Positions 44,115 through 53,842 of a stretch of DNA of 64,000 bases are shown here, piece by piece; the first letter of the stretch is position 1, and the number at the start of each line of letters is the position of its first letter. The stretch comes from Methylosinus trichosporium OB3b. GTDB lineage: Bacteria; Pseudomonadota; Alphaproteobacteria; Rhizobiales; Beijerinckiaceae. The stretch lies in assembly GCF_002752655.1 (NCBI RefSeq), contig NZ_CP023737.1, positions 620,001-684,000 of the forward strand. Direction: 5' to 3'. The notes under the pieces were generated by a model, which searched no databases, was not told the DNA's origin, and was given only the letters and a program-made list of their open reading frames with translations. Both the position numbers and the translations under genes were made by a program.

Positions 44115-44999
44115 TCACCGCCCCTTATACTCCGGCAGCGCCGGCGTCGCGCCGAAGAGCACCTGTTGCGGGTTCTTCTCCAGCGAGCGCACCGCGCGCT
44201 CCACTGTCTCCAAGGTCTTGCGCGCGTCGACGGCGAGCAGCTCATATTGCTTCAGCCCGCCGCCGGAGAAAGTCTTCAGATTGTTGGAGGCGGCGGCGAT
44301 GTCGGTCGAGATGCTGGAGAGCTTTTTCGGGTCGATCGCGGCGAGGAGCTTGTCGAGCCGCTCGGGGATCGGCTTCAGCGAGCGGCCGAGCGCCGCCATG
44401 TCCTTCATCACCGAGCCGATGTTCTCGGAATTATCGGCGAGCGCTTTGGTGAAGGTTTCGGCGTTCTGCAAGGTCTGCGAGATCGTCGCGGAATTGGCGT
44501 CGAGGAGCTTGTCGATCTTGTCGAGCGCGTCGGTCGCCTTCTTCGACAGGCGCTGCACGCTGTCGATGATGTTCTGCAGATCGGAGCCTTCCGCCTCTAT
44601 GCGCGGATAGGCCTGTCCCGGCGCCGCGGCCAGCACCGGCGCGCGCGGCGTGCCGCCGACAAGCGCCACCGTCTTGACGCCGGTGAAGCCCGCCGACTCG
44701 AGCCGCGCCTTGGTGTCGATCTTGATCGGCGTCTTCTTGTCGATGTTCACCAGCACGTCGACGCGGCTCGGGTCTTCCTCGGAGATCGCCAGCTGCGTCA
44801 CCTCGCCGACCTTCAGCCCGTCGAACTCCACCGCGCCGCCGCGTGTGAGGCCCGACACCGAGCCGGAGAAGACGATCTGATAGGTCTTGTATTGCGCCGT
44901 CGTGCTCGGCCCCGAGAACCAGAACACGAAGCCGAAGGCGGCGAACACCACGGCGATGGTGAAAGCGCCGATCAGGGCGTAATTGGCGCGGGTTTCCAT
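44115..44999 (-). CDS. mlaD: MlaD-type MCE domain protein
   Basis: 294 residues. N-terminal membrane anchor (YALIGAFTIAVVFAAFGFVFWF), an MCE domain (FSGSVSGLTRGGAVEFDGLK, VLVNIDKKTPIKIDTKA, GVKTVALVGG) and a long helical C-terminus (residues about 150-270). It forms the periplasmic ring or barrel that carries phospholipid. It follows mlaF by 12 bases. Confidence 0.93.
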   Translation of the reverse strand: METRANYALIGAFTIAVVFAAFGFVFWFSGPSTTAQYKTYQIVFSGSVSGLTRGGAVEFDGLKVGEVTQLAISEEDPSRVDVLVNIDKKTPIKIDTKARLESAGFTGVKTVALVGGTPRAPVLAAAPGQAYPRIEAEGSDLQNIIDSVQRLSKKATDALDKIDKLLDANSATISQTLQNAETFTKALADNSENIGSVMKDMAALGRSLKPIPERLDKLLAAIDPKKLSSISTDIAAASNNLKTFSGGGLKQYELLAVDARKTLETVERAVRSLEKNPQQVLFGATPALPEYKGR

Positions 45000-45011
45000 G
45001 TCTCGCCTTTC

Positions 45012-45860
45012 TCAACTCTCGGCTTTTTCGGCTTCGTCGCCGCGCGTCCGCCGCGGCGCCGCCACCAGGCGGGAGCCGCGCACGCCGTGGAAATAGGCGC
45101 GCAGCCAGGGATGGTCGCAGGCCAGCATCTCGTCCATCGTCCCCGCCGCGATCACTTTGCCCTCGGCGAGCGCGGCGACGCGGTCGCAGATCGAATAGAG
45201 GCTGTCGAGATCATGAGTGACCATGAACACCGTCAATCCCAGAGTGCGCTGCAGGGTCGAGATCAGCTCGTCGAAATCGGCGGCGCCGATCGGATCGAGC
45301 CCGGAGGTCGGCTCGTCGAGGAACAGAAGCTCGGGATCGAGCGCGAGAGCGCGCGCGAGCGCCGCGCGCTTGACCATACCGCCCGATAATTCCGACGGAA
45401 ACTTGTCCGCCGCGCTCGCCGGCAGGCCGACGAGGTCGAGCTTCAGCATGGCGAGTTCGTCCATCAGCCGCGGCGAGATCTTGCGACTCTCGCGCATCGG
45501 CATTTGAATATTCTGCCGCACGGTGAGGCTCGAGAACAGCGCGCCATTCTGGAACAGCACGCCCCAGCGCCGCTCGAGCCGGCGCCGATCCGCGGCCGAG
45601 AGCCGATCGCGATCCTCGCCGAACAGCTCGATGCGTCCGGCGCGCGTTGCGACGAGGCCGAGAATGGCGCGCGTCAGCACTGATTTGCCCTGCCCCGAGC
45701 CGCCGACGAATCCGAGCACCTCGCCGCGATAGACGTCGAGATCGAGGCCCTTCATCACGAGATGCTCGCCGAAGCCGACGACCAGATCGCGCACGCGCAC
45801 GACCGCCTCGCGCTCGGCGAGGGCGCCCTCTTGCGGCGCGGCGATGGAGAGATCGGGCAT
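45012..45860 (-). CDS. mlaF: MlaF-type ABC transporter ATPase
   Basis: 282 residues. Walker A GGSGQGKSVLTRAI, signature LSGGMVKRAALARALA and Walker B LLFLDEPTSGLDPI are intact; the KSV in Walker A and the MVKR signature are typical for Mla ATPases. It energises phospholipid movement with the MlaE permease. The start at 45860 leaves 10 bases after mlaE; an in-frame 45911 would overlap it. Confidence 0.95.
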   Translation of the reverse strand: MPDLSIAAPQEGALAEREAVVRVRDLVVGFGEHLVMKGLDLDVYRGEVLGFVGGSGQGKSVLTRAILGLVATRAGRIELFGEDRDRLSAADRRRLERRWGVLFQNGALFSSLTVRQNIQMPMRESRKISPRLMDELAMLKLDLVGLPASAADKFPSELSGGMVKRAALARALALDPELLFLDEPTSGLDPIGAADFDELISTLQRTLGLTVFMVTHDLDSLYSICDRVAALAEGKVIAAGTMDEMLACDHPWLRAYFHGVRGSRLVAAPRRTRGDEAEKAES

Positions 45861-45870
45861 ATCGGCGCTT

Positions 45871-47019
45871 CTAATATTTGATCGAGGCGAAAAAGATCGC
45901 GAACAGACCATCGAGCACGATGACCATGAAGATCGACTTCACCACCGCGGCGGTGACGTGCCGTCCGAGCGATTCGGCTGAACCTTTCGTCGACATGCCT
46001 TCCATCGCGCTGACGATGCCGATGGTGAAGGCCATGAACGGCGCCTTTATGATGCCGACCATGAAGGTGTTGCGCCCGATCGCCGCCTGCAGCCATTCGA
46101 GATAGGCGACCGGGCTGATGCCCTCATAGCCCCAGCACACGAGCAGGCCGCCGAACAGCGCCGACATGTCGGCGATGAAGGCGAGCAGCGGCATTGCGAC
46201 GACGAGCGCCAATATGCGCGGCGTGACCAGCGCATCCATCGGCGAGAGGCCCATCACGCGTAACGCGTCGATCTCCTCGCGCATCTTCATCGAGCCGAGC
46301 TCGGCGGTGATGGCCGAGCCCGAGCGGCCGGCGATCATGATCGAGCTGAGCAGCACGCCGAGCTCGCGCAGCACCAGAACGCCGATGAGGTCGACCGCAT
46401 AGGTCGAGGCGCCGAATCGGCGCAGCTGGAAAATGCCCTGCTGCGCGACGATCGCCCCGACCAGGAGATTGATGAGGGCGATGATCGGCACGCTGCGCAG
46501 GCCGAAATTCTCGAGGTGATAGACGAAGGAGGTGAAGCGGAAGCGCCGCGCGATCGCCACCGCTCGCCCCGTGACCGCGACGAACTCGCCGAGAAACACC
46601 GCGCCCGCAAAGGCGTCGCGTCCCGCCGTGACGACGGAGCGGCCGAGATCGGCGAGAATATCGATGCAAAGGCTCGAGCGCGGACGGGAGTCGGTCTCGA
46701 AGCGGCGGAAATGCGCCTCGCGCAGCAATAGCTCATGCTCGGGCCGGGCGCCTTCCACGCTCGCCTCGACGCCGGCGCGGGCGAGCTCGTCGAGCGCGCG
46801 GCCGATCACCCAGGCGCCGGCCGTGTCGAGACGCGAGACATGGACGAGATCAACGACGGCGCGCGTCGCGCCGCGCCCGTCGGCCACCATCTTCTCCGCA
46901 GCGCGCTCTATATCCATGGCGGCGGCGAGCACCCAGTCTCCCGCCAGCGCGAACGAGACCGCCGCGCCATCCCGTCGCGACGAAACGCGAGCCGTGACGT
47001 CGAGGAGGTTGGCCTGCAT
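45871..47019 (-). CDS. mlaE: MlaE permease with N-terminal STAS domain
   Basis: 382 residues. Residues 1-105 form a STAS domain (VVDLVHVSRLDTAGAWVIG), which in E. coli is the separate protein MlaB; the remainder is the MlaE permease with five to six helices (PIIALINLLVGAIVAQQGIF, SIMIAGRSGSAITAELGSMK, IVSAMEGMSTKGSAESLGRH). The STAS-permease fusion is common in alphaproteobacteria. First gene of the mlaEFD operon. Confidence 0.93.
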   Translation of the reverse strand: MQANLLDVTARVSSRRDGAAVSFALAGDWVLAAAMDIERAAEKMVADGRGATRAVVDLVHVSRLDTAGAWVIGRALDELARAGVEASVEGARPEHELLLREAHFRRFETDSRPRSSLCIDILADLGRSVVTAGRDAFAGAVFLGEFVAVTGRAVAIARRFRFTSFVYHLENFGLRSVPIIALINLLVGAIVAQQGIFQLRRFGASTYAVDLIGVLVLRELGVLLSSIMIAGRSGSAITAELGSMKMREEIDALRVMGLSPMDALVTPRILALVVAMPLLAFIADMSALFGGLLVCWGYEGISPVAYLEWLQAAIGRNTFMVGIIKAPFMAFTIGIVSAMEGMSTKGSAESLGRHVTAAVVKSIFMVIVLDGLFAIFFASIKY

Positions 47020-47162
47020 AGGGTTTGCCTTCCCGAGAGCGAAAGACGTCCGCTCCCCTTTCCGCCCGTCCCTGGGCGTCTTAACTTCCAGCGCAGGCGA
47101 AGTCGAGCGCGAGCGTCGCCTTTCAGCTGCGCCGGCGCTTGTTTCAACGGGAAAATCGCAAA

Positions 47163-48146
47163 ATGACAGTGGAGTTGACGATCGCCGTGGAGCGCTTTCC
47201 GATCGCCGGGCGCTTCGTGATCTCGCGTGGCGCGAAGACCGAGGCGGTCGTGGTCGTCGTGATTCTGCGCGCGGGCGACGCCATCGGACGCGGAGAATGC
47301 GTGCCCTATGCGCGCTATGGCGAGAGCGTCGAGAGCGTCGTCGCGGCGCTGGAGAGCGTCCGCGACGCGCTCCAGAACGGGGCGGACCGCGAGGCGCTGG
47401 CGCTGCTGCTGCCGGCCGGCGCCGCCCGCAACGCCGCCGATTGCGCGCTGTGGGACCTCGAGGCGAAGCGCACGGGCGTCGCCGCCTTCCGCCGCGCCGG
47501 GCTCGAGGAGATGCGGCCGCTGGTGACCGCCTATACGATCTCCGTCGGGACGCCGGCCGAAATGCGCGACGCCGCCGCCAAGGCCGCGGATCGGCCCTTG
47601 TTGAAGGTCAAGCTCGCCGGCGCCGGCGACATTGAGCGAATCGCCGCCGTTCGCGAGGGCGCGCCGCGTTCCGAGCTGATCGTCGACGCCAATGAAGCCT
47701 GGGCCGAGGCCGACCTCGCGACGAATCTCGACGCCTGCGCCCGCGCCGGCGTGCGCCTCGTCGAGCAGCCGCTGCCGGCGGGCGCCGACGCCGCGCTGGC
47801 GCGCATCGCCCGGCCCGTCCCGGTCTGCGCCGACGAGAGCCTGCACGACCGCGCCGGGCTCGCGGCGCTCACCGGCCGCTATGACGCGGTGAATATCAAG
47901 CTCGACAAGACCGGCGGCCTCACCGAGGCGCTGGCCCTTTCCGCCGAGGCGCGGCGGATGGGCTTCGCGATCATGGCGGGCTGCATGGTCGGCAGCTCGC
48001 TGGCCATGGCGCCGGCGCTGATCGTCGCGCAGCAGGCCGAGTTCGTCGACCTGGACGGCCCGCTGCTGCTGGCGAAGGATCGCGAGCCGGGGCTGCGCTA
48101 TGAGGGGTCGCTGGTGTTTCCGCCGGAGCCGGCGCTCTGGGGGTGA
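47163..48146 (+). CDS. L-Ala-D/L-Glu-type dipeptide epimerase (enolase superfamily)
   Basis: 327 residues. An enolase-superfamily enzyme with LLKVKLAG (catalytic Lys pair), VDANEAW, VEQPLP and CADES (metal ligands) and NIKLDKTGG (second catalytic Lys). MAGCMVGSSLAMAPAL is typical of dipeptide epimerases that recycle murein peptides. It starts 143 bases from the divergent mlaE. An upstream in-frame start at 47139 is less likely. Substrate specificity is inferred. Confidence 0.9.
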   Translation: MTVELTIAVERFPIAGRFVISRGAKTEAVVVVVILRAGDAIGRGECVPYARYGESVESVVAALESVRDALQNGADREALALLLPAGAARNAADCALWDLEAKRTGVAAFRRAGLEEMRPLVTAYTISVGTPAEMRDAAAKAADRPLLKVKLAGAGDIERIAAVREGAPRSELIVDANEAWAEADLATNLDACARAGVRLVEQPLPAGADAALARIARPVPVCADESLHDRAGLAALTGRYDAVNIKLDKTGGLTEALALSAEARRMGFAIMAGCMVGSSLAMAPALIVAQQAEFVDLDGPLLLAKDREPGLRYEGSLVFPPEPALWG

Positions 48147-48155
48147 GCGCGGCCG

Positions 48156-49925
48156 TCACGCCCCCTTGTCCTCGCGCAGCACCTTGCCGTCCCCGCGCAG
48201 CAGGCGCCGCACGAAAGCGACGCTCTCCGGCGTCTCGTGCGACCACAGCCGCGCGGTCAGCACGCCGGCGAGCAGGCCCGCGAGCGCGCCGGAAAAGCCG
48301 GCCCAGGCGAGCGCGCCGACGCCCGGCGGACCGGGCTCGACGAACAGGGTCCCGGCCATGGTGGCGACGCCGATCAATTGCGCGGTCATCGCGTCCTTCT
48401 CCTGCGCGCGGGGCAGGAAGACGAGGCCGAGCAGCGGAAACAGGCCGGACGCCGAAATGGCCAGAGCGAGGCCGACGAGCGTGCGCGCGTCGATGGCGTT
48501 GGCGGCGCTGGTCGCCGAGCCGAGCGCGGTGACGCCGACGAGGGCGAGGCGGGTGATGGCGAGCCGGCGGCTGGTCAGCGCCGATTCGGCGCGCAGCCGA
48601 TAGAGCGCGTCATGGCCGACCGCGGCGGCGCAGGCGTGCAGGCTCGCCGCGGCGAGCACGAGGCCGACGGCGATGAGCCCCGAGGCGATGAGGCCGGTGA
48701 AGGCGGCGCCGAGCTTCTCGAGCTGCGGCAAGCCGCCGATCAGATATTCCGCGCGCACCGACACATCCTGCGCCCGCAGAGGCGCGCCGGGCGGCAGATT
48801 GCGCGCGAGACAGGCCGTGCGCGCCGCCGCCGGCCGGTCGACGCGCGCGCCGCAAATCTGCACGAAGCCGCGTCCGCTCGCCTGATAGAGCGCGTCCGGC
48901 AGATGCTCGGGCGTCTGGCCGACGGCGACGCGCGACAGAGCCAGCGCCGAGGCGGCGATTGTCGCGGCGACGAGAGCCGCGGCGACGAGCGTCCAGAACA
49001 GCGCAGCCACCCCCGCCCGCCGCGCCGCCGGCGCATCCCGCGTGGCCACGAACGGGGTGAGCGCCGGCGCCAGAGTGGCGACGCCGAGCGCGAGGCCGAG
49101 AGCGGTGAGATAATCGGCCGCCGAGCCTCGCCCGACGAGCCCCCAATTCTGCATCAGCGCCGTCGCCTCCCGCCACAGCGCCTCGTCGCCGACGACCGGC
49201 AGCGCGACAGCGCCGTCCTGAGCGACCAACGCCGCCTGCGGCAGAGCGAAGCCGACGAGCATGACGCCGGCGGCGGCGCAGGCGCTCCAGACCACGCCGC
49301 CGACGCCGCCCGGCCCGGCGATCAGCAGAATAGCGACGCCGATGAAGAAGGCCGCGAACGGCCGGCCCGAGCCGGTAAAGCCGACCAAAGCGTCGACCGC
49401 CGTCTGATAGCCGGCGAGCGCGACAATGGCCGAGGAGAGCGCGGCGACCGCGATCATGCCGAGCCGCGGCTCGACGGTGCAGAAGCGCGCCGCGAGCAGC
49501 TCGGTCAGCGAGAAGGCGCCGGTCTTGCGCAGCAGCGGCCCGACCAGCGCCGCAATGGCCGCGAGGCCGAGCAGAAAGCCGGCGACGACGGCGCTCGGCG
49601 AGGATTGTCCCGCGAGCCGCGCGGCGAAAGGCGCGGCGAGGCCCATCATCATCGCCGTCGTCGCCAGCCCGGCGTAAGAGGCCGGCGCCGCGCGCGAGGC
49701 GGCGTAATAGAAGGAAACGCGCATCGAATGCAGCAGAAAGCCGAGGCCGGCCAACGCGACGACGGTGAAATAAGGCGACAGCAGCGCGACCAGCCGCTCG
49801 GGCGCGCCAACGCGGTCGAGCAGAGCGACGAGCCCATAGGCCGAGCCGAAGGTGGCTACGACGAAAGCAATGCGGGCGTCGAGCCGCGCCCGCTCCTCGA
49901 AACTCCCCTCGCCCGTCTGTCGCAT
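48156..49925 (-). CDS. sodium:solute symporter family protein
   Basis: 589 residues with about 13 membrane helices, related to the SSS/ActP (VC_2705-like) group: FYYAASRAAPASYAGLATTA, LLAARFCTVEPRLGMIAVAA, YQTAVDALVGFTGSG and ASGLFPLLGLVFLPRAQEKD. A 55-residue soluble loop with three Cys (ICGARVDRPAAARTACLARN) lies in the second half. The solute is unknown; acetate or other carboxylates are usual in related proteins. It is convergent with the dipeptide epimerase. Confidence 0.83.
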   Translation of the reverse strand: MRQTGEGSFEERARLDARIAFVVATFGSAYGLVALLDRVGAPERLVALLSPYFTVVALAGLGFLLHSMRVSFYYAASRAAPASYAGLATTAMMMGLAAPFAARLAGQSSPSAVVAGFLLGLAAIAALVGPLLRKTGAFSLTELLAARFCTVEPRLGMIAVAALSSAIVALAGYQTAVDALVGFTGSGRPFAAFFIGVAILLIAGPGGVGGVVWSACAAAGVMLVGFALPQAALVAQDGAVALPVVGDEALWREATALMQNWGLVGRGSAADYLTALGLALGVATLAPALTPFVATRDAPAARRAGVAALFWTLVAAALVAATIAASALALSRVAVGQTPEHLPDALYQASGRGFVQICGARVDRPAAARTACLARNLPPGAPLRAQDVSVRAEYLIGGLPQLEKLGAAFTGLIASGLIAVGLVLAAASLHACAAAVGHDALYRLRAESALTSRRLAITRLALVGVTALGSATSAANAIDARTLVGLALAISASGLFPLLGLVFLPRAQEKDAMTAQLIGVATMAGTLFVEPGPPGVGALAWAGFSGALAGLLAGVLTARLWSHETPESVAFVRRLLRGDGKVLREDKGA

Positions 49926-49997
49926 GGCCGTCTCCTCGCATGGGGGAGCCTAACGGAGCATCTTCGCAAAAACCAGGAGCAGGCGCGCCCCGCGCTC

Positions 49998-50031
49998 TGG
50001 ATTGCTTCGTCGCTCCGCTCCTCGCAATGAC
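49998..50031. repeat. dispersed repeat family A, single arm
   Basis: GGATTGCTTCGTCGCTCCGC followed by TCCTCGCAATGACG matches the right arm of the family A elements, upstream of polA. Confidence 0.8.
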
Positions 50032-50115
50032 GAGCCCTCACGACGCGCGAGCCTTCTCGGCGCCGCGCGGCGGTGATAGGGTCCCGCCCAACCCCGCCCT
50101 TCCCGAAAGTCCCGA

Positions 50116-53097
50116 ATGTCCCTCACCCACCAGCCGATCGGTCCCGGCAGCCACGTCTTTCTCGTCGACGGCTCGTCCTTCGTCTTTCGCGCCTATTTCC
50201 AGTCGATCCGCCAGGACGCCAAATATAATTATCGCGCCGACCGGCTGCCGACCGGCGCCGTGCGCCTCTTCTGCGCCAAGCTGTTCCAATTCGTCCGCGA
50301 GGGCGCGGCCGGCGTCATGCCGACGCATCTCGCCATCATCTTCGACAAATCCGAGAACTCCTTCCGCAAGGAGATCTATCCCGATTACAAGGCGCATCGC
50401 CAGGAGCCGCCGGCCGATCTCGTGCCGCAATTTCCGCTGATGCGCGCCGCCGTGCGCGCCTTCGGCCTGCTGCCGATCGAGCAGGATGTCTATGAGGCGG
50501 ACGATCTCATCGCCACTTATGCGAAGCTCGCGCGGGCGCGCGGCGCCGATGTGCTGATCGTCTCCGCCGACAAGGATCTGATGCAGCTCATCGACGACAA
50601 AGTGTCGATGTACGACCCGGCCTCGGGAACGCGCGAGGAGCGGCGCATCGGTTATAATGAAGTGATCGAATATTTCGGCGTGCCGCCGGAAAAAGTCGTG
50701 GATGTGCAGGCGCTCGCGGGCGATTCGACCGACAATGTGCCGGGCGCCAAGGGCATAGGCGTGAAGACCGCCGCGCTGCTCATCAACGAATATGGCGATC
50801 TCGACACGCTGCTCGCGCGCGCGGGCAGCATCAAGCAGCCCAAGCGCCGCGAGGTCCTGACCGATCCAGCGAGCGTCGCGCTGATCCGCACGTCGCAAAA
50901 GCTCGTGAAGCTCGTGGACGATGCGCCGCTCGAGATTTCGCTCGACGATCTCGGCCTGCATCAGCCGGACGGCAAGACGCTCGTCTCTTTTCTGCAGGCG
51001 ATGGAGTTCACGCAGCTGACGCGCCGCGCCGCCGAGACCTATGGCGTCGAGGCGAATGAGATCGAGCCCGACCCCGCTTTTGTCGGCCCCGCCGGCTGGC
51101 GCGGGCGCAATGGCGAAGTGGCGGAAGCCCCTGCCCAGCAGGCGCCGGCCGCGCCCGCAGCCAAGCTTCCGACGCCGGAAGCGGGCGCTCTCACGCCCGC
51201 CGCCCTCGCCGAAGCGCGGCGCGAGGAAGGCGTGGCGACCAAGATCGACCGCTCGCTCTATGAGACGGTGACGACTCTGGAGCGGCTCGACGCCTGGATC
51301 GCGGAAGCCTTCGCGGCGGGCTTCGTCGCAATGGACACGGAAACGACCTCGCTCGATCCGATGTCTTGCGATCTCGTCGGCGTTTCGCTCGCCACCGCGC
51401 CGGGCCGCGCCTGCTATATTCCGCTGCGGCATGTCGCCTCCGCCGGCCCCGATCTGCTCGGCGGCGGCGAGCCCCCGCCCGCGCAAATTCCGTTCGACGA
51501 CGCGATAGCGCGCCTCAAGCCGCTGCTCGAGGCGAGGAGCGTGCTGAAGATCGCGCAGAATATGAAATATGATCTGCTCGTCCTCGCCTGCTGCGGCGTC
51601 GATGTCGCGCCGATCGAGGATACGATGCTGATCTCTTACGCGCTCGACTCCGGCCGCAACAATCACGGCCTCGACGAGCTCGCGAAAAAGCATCTCGGCC
51701 ATGAATGCATTCCCTTCGCCGCCGTCGCCGGCTCGGGGCGCAGCTTCATCGGCTTCGCGCGCGTTCCGCTCGACAAGGCCACCGAATATGCGGCCGAGGA
51801 CGCCGATGTCGCGCTGCGCCTGTGGCGCGTGCTGAAGCCGCGCCTCGCCGCCGAGCATATGACCAGCGTCTATGAGACGCTGGAGCGGCCAATGGTCGGC
51901 GTGCTGGCGGCGATGGAGCGGCGCGGCGTCGCCATCGACCGCAATATTCTCTCGCGCCTCTCCGGCGAGTTCGCGCAGGACATGGCGCGGCTCGAGGCGG
52001 AGATCTACGATCTCGCCGGCGAGAGCTTCAATCTCGGCTCGCCCAAGCAATTGGGCGATATTCTGTTCGGACGGATGGGCCTGCCCGGCGCCAAGAAGAC
52101 CGCGACCGGCGCCTGGTCGACCTCGGCCAGCGTGCTCGAGGATCTGGCCGAGAGCGGCAACACATTCGCCGCGCGCATTCTCGATTGGCGCCAGCTCTCC
52201 AAGCTCAAATCCACCTATACCGACGCCCTGCCCGGCTTCGTGAACAAGGCGACCAACCGCGTCCACACATCCTATGCGCTGGCGGCGACGACGACCGGGA
52301 GGCTCTCGTCATCCGAGCCCAATCTGCAGAACATTCCCGTGCGCAACGAGGCGGGCCGCAAGATTCGCAAGGCCTTCGTCGCCGAGCCCGGACATGCGCT
52401 GATCTCCGCCGATTATTCGCAGATCGAATTGCGGCTGCTCGCGCATATCGCCGACATTCCGCAGCTACGGCAGGCCTTCGCCGAAGGAATCGACATTCAT
52501 GCGAAGACGGCGAGCGAGATGTTCGGCGTGCCGGTGCAAGGCATGCCCTCCGACGTGCGCCGCAGAGCCAAGGCGATCAATTTCGGCATCATCTACGGCA
52601 TATCGGCCTTCGGCCTCGCCAATCAGCTCGGCATTCCGCGCGAGGAGGCGGCGGCTTACATCAAGCGCTATTTCGAGCGCTTTCCCGGCATTCGCGACTA
52701 TATGGACAAGACGAAGAGACTGGTGCGCGAGCAAGGCGTCGTCACCACCATCTTCGGCCGCAAATGCCATTTTCCGCGCATCGGCTCGTCCAACGCCTCG
52801 GAGCGCGCCTTCTTCGAACGCGCGGCGATCAATGCGCCGATCCAGGGCGCGGCCGCCGACATCATCCGCCGCGCCATGGCGCGCATGGACGCGGCGCTGG
52901 CGACGGCCGGCTGCAGCGCGCGCATGCTGATGCAGGTGCACGATGAATTGGTGTTCGAGGCGCCGCTCGAGGAGACCGAGACGACCATCGCCGTGGTGAA
53001 GCGCGTGATGGAAGAGGCGCCGCACCCGGCGGCGACCCTAACCGTTCCGCTGCAAGTGGAGGCGCGCGCCGCGCAGAATTGGGACGAGGCGCATTGA
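50116..53097 (+). CDS. polA: DNA polymerase I
   Basis: 993 residues with all three domains: an N-terminal 5'-3' exonuclease/FEN domain (SADKDLMQLIDDKVSMYDP, GDSTDNVPGAKGIGVKTA), a 3'-5' proofreading domain with acidic residues MDTETTSLD, NMKYD and YAAEDADVA, and the polymerase with motif A SADYSQIELRLLAHI, motif B RRRAKAINFGIIYGISAFGL and motif C QVHDELVFEAP. An Ala/Pro-rich linker (about residues 330-370) separates the first two domains. It fills gaps and removes primers in repair and replication. Confidence 0.98.
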   Translation: MSLTHQPIGPGSHVFLVDGSSFVFRAYFQSIRQDAKYNYRADRLPTGAVRLFCAKLFQFVREGAAGVMPTHLAIIFDKSENSFRKEIYPDYKAHRQEPPADLVPQFPLMRAAVRAFGLLPIEQDVYEADDLIATYAKLARARGADVLIVSADKDLMQLIDDKVSMYDPASGTREERRIGYNEVIEYFGVPPEKVVDVQALAGDSTDNVPGAKGIGVKTAALLINEYGDLDTLLARAGSIKQPKRREVLTDPASVALIRTSQKLVKLVDDAPLEISLDDLGLHQPDGKTLVSFLQAMEFTQLTRRAAETYGVEANEIEPDPAFVGPAGWRGRNGEVAEAPAQQAPAAPAAKLPTPEAGALTPAALAEARREEGVATKIDRSLYETVTTLERLDAWIAEAFAAGFVAMDTETTSLDPMSCDLVGVSLATAPGRACYIPLRHVASAGPDLLGGGEPPPAQIPFDDAIARLKPLLEARSVLKIAQNMKYDLLVLACCGVDVAPIEDTMLISYALDSGRNNHGLDELAKKHLGHECIPFAAVAGSGRSFIGFARVPLDKATEYAAEDADVALRLWRVLKPRLAAEHMTSVYETLERPMVGVLAAMERRGVAIDRNILSRLSGEFAQDMARLEAEIYDLAGESFNLGSPKQLGDILFGRMGLPGAKKTATGAWSTSASVLEDLAESGNTFAARILDWRQLSKLKSTYTDALPGFVNKATNRVHTSYALAATTTGRLSSSEPNLQNIPVRNEAGRKIRKAFVAEPGHALISADYSQIELRLLAHIADIPQLRQAFAEGIDIHAKTASEMFGVPVQGMPSDVRRRAKAINFGIIYGISAFGLANQLGIPREEAAAYIKRYFERFPGIRDYMDKTKRLVREQGVVTTIFGRKCHFPRIGSSNASERAFFERAAINAPIQGAAADIIRRAMARMDAALATAGCSARMLMQVHDELVFEAPLEETETTIAVVKRVMEEAPHPAATLTVPLQVEARAAQNWDEAH

Positions 53098-53114
53098 TTC
53101 AGGAAGAGGCGCTT

Positions 53115-53283
53115 CCTTCTCCCGCGCGCGGGAGAAGGTGGCCCCGCGAAGCGGGGTCGGATGAGGGTCCGCACCGATAAGCAGTTTCAAATTCGCAGCG
53201 CAGCCTTAGGACGCGGCCAATCCGAGGCGCCCTCATCCGACCCGACTTCGACGCGCTTCGTCGCTTCGCTCCTCGCGATGACG
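53115..53283. repeat. composite repeat cluster after polA
   Basis: A perfect 24-base palindrome CCTTCTCCCGCG/CGCGGGAGAAGG (53115-53138), a CCCCGCGAAGCGGGG hairpin and TCGGATGAGGG are followed about 60 bases later by CCCTCATCCGA, then a family A arm at 53257-53283. Two repeat families are thus stacked. The first hairpin could also end the polA transcript. Confidence 0.75.
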
Positions 53284-53311
53284 GCGAGTCGCTGGTCGCC
53301 AGGACAGGCGA

Positions 53312-53842
53312 TCAGAGCCGCTTCAAGCCGTCCTCATAGCTGATCACTTCATAGCTCGTGTCATATTTCAGGCCGGCGTCGACGATCGTGTCGATTTTTT
53401 CGGCCGTGTCGTATTTCTTCATCTTGAGCTTATCGAGATAGAAGAGCTCGATGAGCTCGTTGTAGACCGAGGTGTCGTCGATCGGCAGGACATAGAGGGA
53501 CACGCCGCCGAAGCTGATCTGATAACGCGAGGCGCGGTCGAGATCGCCGACATAGATGTAATATTTTCCGTCCGGCTTCACGCTCGCGCCGAGGCTCTCG
53601 GCAAGCGCCGGAAGCTGCTTGAAGCTCGACAGCGATCCGGCCACGAAGGACAGCGCCGCGTCGCCATCCTGCGCCGCCGCGAAGACAGCCTCCAGAGTGA
53701 GAAGCGGCTCGAGCGTGATGGCGATCTCGCCGCGGAAGCCGAAGCGTCCGGCGTGATGTGTCGTCCCTTTATGCGCAGGCTTCAAAAGGCGGCCTTCCGC
53801 CTCGAGACGGCCGAAGGCGGTGGACTCGATGGAGGTCATCAT
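53312..53842 (-). CDS. protein of unknown function
   Basis: 176 residues that I do not recognise. The N-terminus has AHKGTTHHAGRFGFRGEIAI; the middle is hydrophobic-amphipathic (EPLLTLEAVFAAAQDGDAAL); the C-terminal half is rich in Tyr, Asp and Lys (YYIYVGDLDRASRY, DTSVYNELIELFYLD, KYDTSYEVISYEDG). No signal peptide or membrane helix. Its codons are less GC-extreme in the C-terminal part. Two adjacent ATGs at 53842 and 53839 both have weak ribosome sites. Confidence 0.6.
   Translation of the reverse strand: MMTSIESTAFGRLEAEGRLLKPAHKGTTHHAGRFGFRGEIAITLEPLLTLEAVFAAAQDGDAALSFVAGSLSSFKQLPALAESLGASVKPDGKYYIYVGDLDRASRYQISFGGVSLYVLPIDDTSVYNELIELFYLDKLKMKKYDTAEKIDTIVDAGLKYDTSYEVISYEDGLKRL

Noticed and set aside
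50038..52266. 742-residue minus-strand open frame
   Set aside because: It is antisense to polA, whose motifs are all intact; the translation is low-complexity.
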